From assembly GCA_032719365.1 (NCBI GenBank), contig CM064866.1, forward strand, positions 8,289,781 through 8,353,780: a stretch of 64,000 nt of DNA, in the 5' to 3' direction. The position numbers and the translations under genes are program-made. Position 1 is the stretch's first letter; every line of letters begins with the position of its first letter. This document shows, piece by piece, positions 58,290 through 64,000 of this stretch. The DNA is from Prinsepia uniflora (lineage: Eukaryota; Streptophyta; Magnoliopsida; Rosales; Rosaceae). The notes below the pieces were generated by a model. That model searched no databases. It was not told the DNA's origin and worked only from the letters and a program-made list of their open reading frames with translations.

Positions 58290-58626
58290 GTGCAAAATGA
58301 CCGTTTTGCCCCTAGCGTGGGCAAAATGTTGACTTTTAGTTCGGGCGGTCAAACGGACCTTGACCGATGACGGTTACGTAGTTCGGGACGTCACGAGTTC
58401 ATAGACAGGTGGCACGTTCGATTCCGACATTCGTAGAGAAAGTTATGATGTTCGGAAGTTGAGGGGCATTTTGGTAATTTGGCATATTAGGGGCCAAATG
58501 TTGACTTTTTGATCGGGAGGTCATATGGACGAGGACCAAGGACCGTTACGTAGGTCTCGTCGATACGAATCCAACGACAGGCGGCATGCCGAAATCGGAG
58601 ATTCGACGACGAAGTTATGGTCACGG
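58290..58626 (+). repeat. Duplicated ~172-base module in the LTR head
   Basis: Two diverged copies, offset 172 bases, share TGTTGACTTTT.GATCGGG..GGTCA, 'gttacgtag', 'gacagg(t/c)ggca' and 'ttcga.ga.gaagttatg'-like blocks. The same pair occurs in LTRs at 6920, 26805, 54030 and 56954. Confidence 0.75.
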
Positions 58627-58706
58627 AATCGGGCTCGGTTAACCGAACGAACCGGGAATTAAATAATATTTTAATATGAACAGTACCCGGTGACTGGACA
58701 CACTTG

Positions 58707-58730
58707 GATGAGTGACAAGTGTCACTCATC
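58707..58730. repeat. Conserved LTR palindrome (perfect copy)
   Basis: Perfect 11-base arms (GATGAGTGACA and its complement) around AG. It could be a protein-binding site or an RNA hairpin; function unknown. Confidence 0.88.
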
Positions 58731-61431
58731 CCTTAAAATCAGGCACAAAACATGGATCCATAATTTTGGGGAGACCAAATAATTATGTTTTATTATTTTT
58801 AATTAATTAATTATCCTCTAATTTCCATTATTTCTCTTCAGTTTCTCCAAACCGTGTACAACCATTATCCAATTTTCTTCCTTCCTTCATTCCTCTCCAT
58901 CAGCTGAGCTTGAGAGTGCAAATTGTGAGTTAATTGAGAGTGATTCGAACTGGGAAACACGAGAGATTAACTGAGAACTGAGGACTGAGAATTCGGGTTT
59001 TAGAAAATTTGGGAGGAAAATCGAATTGGACGAATTGAGCCTTGTTGATCGAAATTGGGTTCAGTTTTAGTCTTCTGGGATTGCTACGATCAATGTTGAA
59101 GAAGGAACTAAGTCGAATTGAGGTCGATTTGAGGTAGAACAGAAGCACTGTAGTCGCAGAGAGTTCGAGCTTGAGTCGTGGAGTTTGAGCTGTGATTGGA
59201 TGCAATTGTGTTGGGGAAAATGCTTACCTGAGCCCCTTGATGCTGCTGGATTAATCAATTTGGGGAAATCGTGTGACGGTGAAGGTTTTGGAATGTTGAA
59301 CAATGGCCGGAGGACCTTCGATTGATCATCTGTGATCGTGGGGTTATAGGTAATGTTGTTTGTAATTGAGTCCACAGATCTTTAATTGCACTTAATTCGA
59401 AACTGACTGAATGTTCAATTGATGGAAACAACGTCGAATTGGTAGGAAATTAACCGGGTCGCCTCGCGGGTTAAATGGCCCGTTTTACAGACAAACGGGT
59501 GAGGACGAGGGTACTGTAGCAGGCGCGTGGATTTCACGCGCAGCCACTCACGGCGGCGCGTGGGGGCGCGTCCGGCCTAGTTTCAAGGTGAGGTCAACAT
59601 GACTTTTGATCCTCTCAGTGTAACGAACATTTTGACGTTGATTTCGATGAAATCGGATATCGTTTCGTTAATGTTCCGCGTATCCGAAGTTTTGTATTAC
59701 GTTAAAAATACGTATTTAAATCCCGGAAAAATTGGGGAAAATTATATGTTGTATTTTGAGATGTTAGTAACCCTCTATAATGATTTTGGACAGGAGTTGT
59801 GATTTCCAGATTTTACGGAAAAACGTGCAGCTCGGAAACGGACCGTTTTGGACGGTGTGTGTGAGTGGACTTTGTTTTCTAACCGTGATGCATGCATATA
59901 TGATTTTTATGCCTTATTATATGATTTTATATGCTTGGGCATGATTTGTGTTTCAATCCGGTAATTTCTCGGTTTTATGATTATTATATTATTATTTTGG
60001 GCGATTTTCGAGAAATTACGAAATTTGGTAAAAATAATGTTTGGACTTGGTTTATGAGTCCGGGATTGAAATTGATTGAAAATAATGGTTGGACTCGGAT
60101 TATTGAGTCATGGATTGAAAATAATATTTGGACTCGGGTTATGAGTCAGTGATTGACTTTGTGGATTTACGTGAAAATGGCAGCGGAGGTTGCAACGCAT
60201 GGATTTGCGTGATAATGTTATTTTGGGCATGAGAACCCAAGTGAATAGTGATTTTGACTCGGATTTGGAGTCATTTGTGAAATTGTGAAATTAATGATTT
60301 ATTGGGATTTTATGATTATTTTAATCAGTCTTTCGGGCACGTGTTACGAGGAATGTGCAGATGATGTTTTGGGCTAGGCCCGGAGTCTAAATGATTTCTA
60401 AAATGATGTTTTGACTTGGTTGGTGAGTCAATGATGATTTTCGGATTATTTTATTGATTTAAATGTGATTTTAACGGTTTATGTGTAAAAGGTATTTTGG
60501 GCTTGAGACCCAGTTGAGAATGACCTTGACTTGGTATGAAGTCAAGATCTGATTGAAATGTTTTGGGATGTAATTCCCGGGATGGTTTTCATTGTGATTG
60601 TGATATTCCCAGACGGTCGGTGCTTGGGGGATTACCCAGACGACCGGAGCTTGGGGGATGTGATTGTAGGATCGGGAGTTGATCCTATGGTAGTCAGCTT
60701 CTCGGATGATACTGAGCCTGGATGTACCACTCGGAGGTGTCTGATCCTGGGGATGTGTTCGCCCAGAGGTGACTGAGCCCGAGGGGGTTGAGCCCAGAGG
60801 TGTTTATTCCCGAGAGAGTGACTGGATATTGGCCTACGCGTAGTGCAGCACTTGTGAGTAGTGCAGATGTGATTGGTGATATTTTATGCACTCGTGAGTA
60901 GTGCGGATTGATTGGATTGATATATTTATTGTGCACTGGTAAGTAATGCTGATTGGTATTGATTGTGATAATGTACTGGTATTGAGTACGGGTTTTTGGT
61001 CCTTGTGGCCAGGTGATTATGTTTTCACATGTTTTAGCCTGAGAGCCGGGATTTGATGTTTTATAACATGAACTGAATTGGTGATCATGAGTTTTACGGA
61101 CCATGGGAAAATATGTTTGATTTTATCGGTCACTCATGTTTTACGATATGCATGCAAGTTTGTAAAAACTGGAGGGTAAGATTGTATTTTTGATAAATGT
61201 TTTTATAAGAGGTCATTTTTGTCCACTCACACCATTTCTGTTTTGTGACCCTCCAGGCCGTGGTACGACGTTCGGGACTGATCGTGAGGCAGTGACAGCA
61301 GCAGAAATCCGCGCAAACATCCCTTGTTTGGCAAGCACTGAAGGGGAGTTTCGGACCTTTAGTTGACTTGTCAGACGGGAGCAGGACCGGGTACGGTTTT
61401 TGACGTCCAGTTGGGACGGGTCCTGTCAAAT

Positions 61432-61443
61432 TGGTATCAGAGC
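61432..61443 (+). other. Primer-binding site, initiator tRNA-Met type
   Basis: TGGTATCAGAGC lies three bases after the LTR end. Confidence 0.9.
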
Positions 61444-61472
61444 ATTTGGTTCTTGATTTCTGTTGATACGTC

Positions 61473-62327
61473 ATGCCTCCGAGTCGTGCGTCCCGTACAC
61501 GGTCTGAAGATGGGAGGGGCGAGAGTAGTGTTAGTAAAGGCCCAGATATTGAGCGAGCTCGACGGTTGGGAGCCACTGTGTTTCGTGGTGATTCGGGACC
61601 GGATGGTGCCGAAGATTGGCTTACTCGATTGGAAAGGATTTTTGAGGTTATGATATGTCCCCTGGAGGACATGGTACCCTTAGCCACTTTTCTCTTGGAT
61701 GGCTATGCTTACAGGTGGTGGCATAGTTTACAGTTGACTGGCTGGGATGCCCGTACCTTGGCATGGGATGCATTCCGAGAGCGATTTTTGGATCAGTTTT
61801 ATCCTCGCTCATTTCGGAACGCTAAGGAGGTTGAGTTTCTCCAATTGCAGCAAGGGAATCGGTCAGTGGTCGATTATGAACAGCAATTTTTGCACTTATC
61901 TAGTTTCGCTCCTCTGTATGTGGCTACAGAGGAGGATAAGTGTCGAAGGTTTGAGCAGGGATTGAGGAATGAGTTACGAGGTGCTGTAACTGTTGGCTCG
62001 TATTCTACTCTGAGGGAATTATCGGATGCTGCTATCCGAGTTGAGGCTACTATTTTACCTGTGCCAGAACAATCTTTGGGCGCTGGACGACGCCGAGAGC
62101 GTCAGGATACTGAACAGATGAGTCAGGATACAACGAAACGAGTTAGCCTTCATACTCTTGTGTCACAATCCTCGGTAGGCGTTCATTCGGGTGGAACTTC
62201 AACCCAGTCGACAAGTAAGCGGCGTGGTGGGGCAAGTCGCCTCAGCACTGCCACTTGTCACTTTTGTAGGAAACCTGGACATTTGCGAAGGAACTGCCCC
62301 GATCGACTTGACCGTAGGTCAGAATAA
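61473..62327 (+). CDS. gag: Ty3/gypsy-type Gag protein (284 residues)
   Basis: The ATG at 61473 is 30 bases after the primer site and the frame is uninterrupted to TAA. Residues ~35-190 form a retrotransposon gag domain: W49-L50 and RLERIFEV (52-59), RWW (81-83), FRERFLDQFYP (101-111), then LQQG..SVVDY (125-135) and FAPLYV (145-150). A basic, serine-rich linker follows. One CCHC zinc knuckle, CHFCRKPGHLRRNC, spans 262-275, then nine residues to the stop. Gag forms the particle that packages element RNA. In typical Tekay/Del elements gag continues into protease and pol; here the frame stops and no pol motif follows, so other elements would have to supply the enzymes. An intact frame suggests recent or selected coding. 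Confidence 0.9.
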   Translation: MPPSRASRTRSEDGRGESSVSKGPDIERARRLGATVFRGDSGPDGAEDWLTRLERIFEVMICPLEDMVPLATFLLDGYAYRWWHSLQLTGWDARTLAWDAFRERFLDQFYPRSFRNAKEVEFLQLQQGNRSVVDYEQQFLHLSSFAPLYVATEEDKCRRFEQGLRNELRGAVTVGSYSTLRELSDAAIRVEATILPVPEQSLGAGRRRERQDTEQMSQDTTKRVSLHTLVSQSSVGVHSGGTSTQSTSKRRGGASRLSTATCHFCRKPGHLRRNCPDRLDRRSE

Positions 62328-64000
62328 TTGTATTGATACCTTGTAAATGGTTTGTATTGTCCATTTGTGTTGTAATATTGTATCATGTGTTTTGGGTGTG
62401 TCGGACTAGTATGGGTCCGGATGGTTGTTTTTGTTCACAGTTTGGTTTGTAGATGGGCGTGTTGGGCCCAGAATAAACTTGACCCGGGGATGAATATTGG
62501 TGTTATCGTTTGGGATCATCCTTGGTTTTCCCTAGGTGGGATGGCAAGGGTAGATATGAGGTAATCAGTGAGAACCCACAGTCGCGGCATGTCTCGTCGT
62601 TGACTGAACTGTCTAATTGTGGGCGTTAGTTGTCAAACGTTGTGACAGTACGCGAATTAGATGAGGGTGTCAGACCTTATGGTTCCTAGTAGTTAACCGT
62701 GTGGATCCTAGGTGGATCGGGTGTGTGATGTCGTGGACATTGGGCATTGTGACGATCTAGGATCGTGATGTTCATGGTCAGCTGACGTCGTGATGGATCT
62801 GGACCGTAATCCTGATGATCCAGTTGGGTAGAGAGTTTGTCACTCTTACTCCGGTATGTGAGTCGTAAATGACGGGACCGAACTTCTTTTCGAAGTGGAG
62901 CCCTTTGTGGTATATTACAAGAGTGAGTAGGTTTCCGAAGTGGTCGGATTTTGTCAACCTTAACCGTGTGGTTGTTGGATTGGCCTCCTTATGAAGTCAA
63001 CCGAGTATAATGAATGGGTAACCGATAGGTTCGGTTTTGGTACGTCCGAGTGGACGTGAACGAGATTTCGGGTTTTGGAATCGAATTTCTGGGTGACGAT
63101 TCAGGATTCGATTTTAGAACTTGAAAGTGGAGTACTGGATTTGGGTGCGGAATGATTATTCCAAATGCTAGCTTACGGAATAATGATTTCGGATTCGGAT
63201 TTGGACATGAATTAAAAATGTGATATATGGATTTGGATTCGGGATTTCTTACGAAATTGCGGATTTGGATTTGGAATTGGAATTAGATGATGGGTGGAGT
63301 TTCGATTTGTCTCTTGCTGGTTTGGGTAAATGGACTCCAATGTTGGAACGTGTTTGGCTATGACCTAGGTGGTTGTAGTCTTGTCAATGGATAGATGTGT
63401 GTACCTTGTTTATGGTTTGAGGTACGATACCTTGCAGACTTGTGGTGTCGGGTGACGATATACGGGTTATACCAGTAGTACGTTGGTGAACGTGTTAGTA
63501 GTCGGCTTAACCCTGATACCATTGGATGGGTTGTGAACGTGAACTGGACATTGAACACGATGTACTGGGCAGGGTGATTCTGATGATTTCAGTGATTGAT
63601 TGAGCAGGTGCTCTTAGCCATGGTTGGCTAGTATAACTCTAGTGTTGAGTGTGTGATCACTGCTAGGCTGGTGTTCAATGTGTTCCAGTTACACCGTCTG
63701 TTTGAGTGTGATGACGGTATGCATATACTCAGGATGAGTGAGTTGGTGGTTAGTGTGACCGCAAGTTGCTTTGCGGCGAAATGTTACCTTGTCGTGACCT
63801 TACCAGCATCTGGGATCGCTGCGGGGGTGACAGTTGTGGATACTGCTGTTGGTATTTGTCGCAGGATTGAGTTTGCCCTGCGAGGGGAGATCATGTTGAT
63901 GATCATATGCTACATTGACGGACGTTGTAGTATGATGTGTTGTCACTAATTTGTTACTGATTGGCGCTTTACTAGGGTGGTAAAGCTTGGTGGTGACGGT
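62328..64000 (+). other. Non-coding interior downstream of gag
   Basis: No protease, reverse transcriptase or integrase motif in any frame. Segments 'ccctaggtgggat' (near 62530) and 63100-63440 match the interiors of the minus elements at 22451-23644 and 54031-56953 in reverse complement, so the region is a family feature. The 98-codon frame at 63653-63949 has no recognised domain. Confidence 0.65.

Larger units (their letters stand above)
58196..61428 (+). repeat. 5' LTR (3233 bases) of the last element
   Basis: From TGTAATGACCCGTCCCG to GGGACGGGTCCTGTCA. Contains two ~172-base head modules (about 58290-58455 and 58462-58626), the palindrome at 58707-58730, a GC-rich hairpin-prone box near 59520-59575 and 'cccagacggtcggtgcttgg' repeats near 60605-60660. 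Confidence 0.88.
58196..64000 (+). mobile_element. Long-LTR Ty3/gypsy-type element with intact gag, continues past the window
   Basis: The 5' LTR is 58196-61428, the primer site 61432-61443 and gag 61473-62327. Then at least 1.67 kb holds no pol motif. By homology to the minus interior at 54031-56953, its polypurine tract should lie roughly 170 bases past the window end. A gag-only body between long LTRs fits the TR-GAG type of non-autonomous plant element, and the relatives' polypurine-tract context points to Tekay/Del ancestry. The five bases before it are TGAAC. Confidence 0.8.

Noticed and set aside
61130..61687. A 185-codon minus-strand open frame
   Set aside because: It overlaps LTR end, primer site and gag on the opposite strand; the gag frame has clear domains.

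Overview
This is a window of plant nuclear genome, built almost entirely of nested transposable elements. The plant call rests on plant-type LTR retrotransposons, a Cassandra element with 5S-rRNA-like LTRs, a Mutator-like element carrying a host reading frame, a tRNA-derived SINE, and decayed fragments of plant gene families (HMG-box/plant-mobile-domain-like, SINA-type ubiquitin ligase, ANTH clathrin-assembly, PPR). I favour a eudicot, possibly Rosaceae, with low confidence. I see no intact host gene.

Layout. 1-5724: unassigned AT-rich sequence, then an old minus-strand long LTR split by a younger plus-strand LTR (1789-4496, target duplication TACAC). 5725-28404: one old Ty1/copia element (copia A) in four collinear pieces, interrupted by a solo long LTR (6920-10125), a non-coding LTR element (10573-21430, duplication AATGG) that itself holds a minus-strand solo LTR (11715-14684, duplication CATAA) and two large tandem arrays, and a minus-strand long-LTR element (21550-26805). 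28405-32506: degenerate repeats and a distant relative of the long-LTR family. 32516-34115: a Pack-MULE-like element with ~255-base terminal inverted repeats and a 9-base duplication, carrying a captured coding sequence. 34460-41714: a multi-exon gene cut inside an exon by copia B (35526-41390, duplication ATTCT), which itself holds a Cassandra TRIM (39115-39837, duplication TGACA). 41950-48272: relics of SINA, ANTH, SINE, LINE, gypsy gag and PPR sequences. 48273-64000: more copies of the long-LTR family in both orientations, ending in the most complete one, with a 3.2-kb LTR, initiator-tRNA-Met primer site and an intact gag (61473-62327) but no pol inside the window.

The dominant family has ~2.7-3.2-kb LTRs starting TGTAACGACCCGTCCC and ending near GGGTCCTGTCA. 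The polypurine-tract neighbourhood (TTCGAGGACGAAAT just upstream) suggests descent from Tekay/Del-type Ty3 chromoviruses. The visible copies are solo LTRs, truncated, or without visible pol, so they probably move using enzymes made elsewhere. Their LTRs carry a duplicated ~172-base module, two conserved palindromes with signs of compensatory change, and copy-specific microrepeat cassettes. These are the least explained signals here.

All alignments were made by eye; percentages, ages and database matches were not computed.
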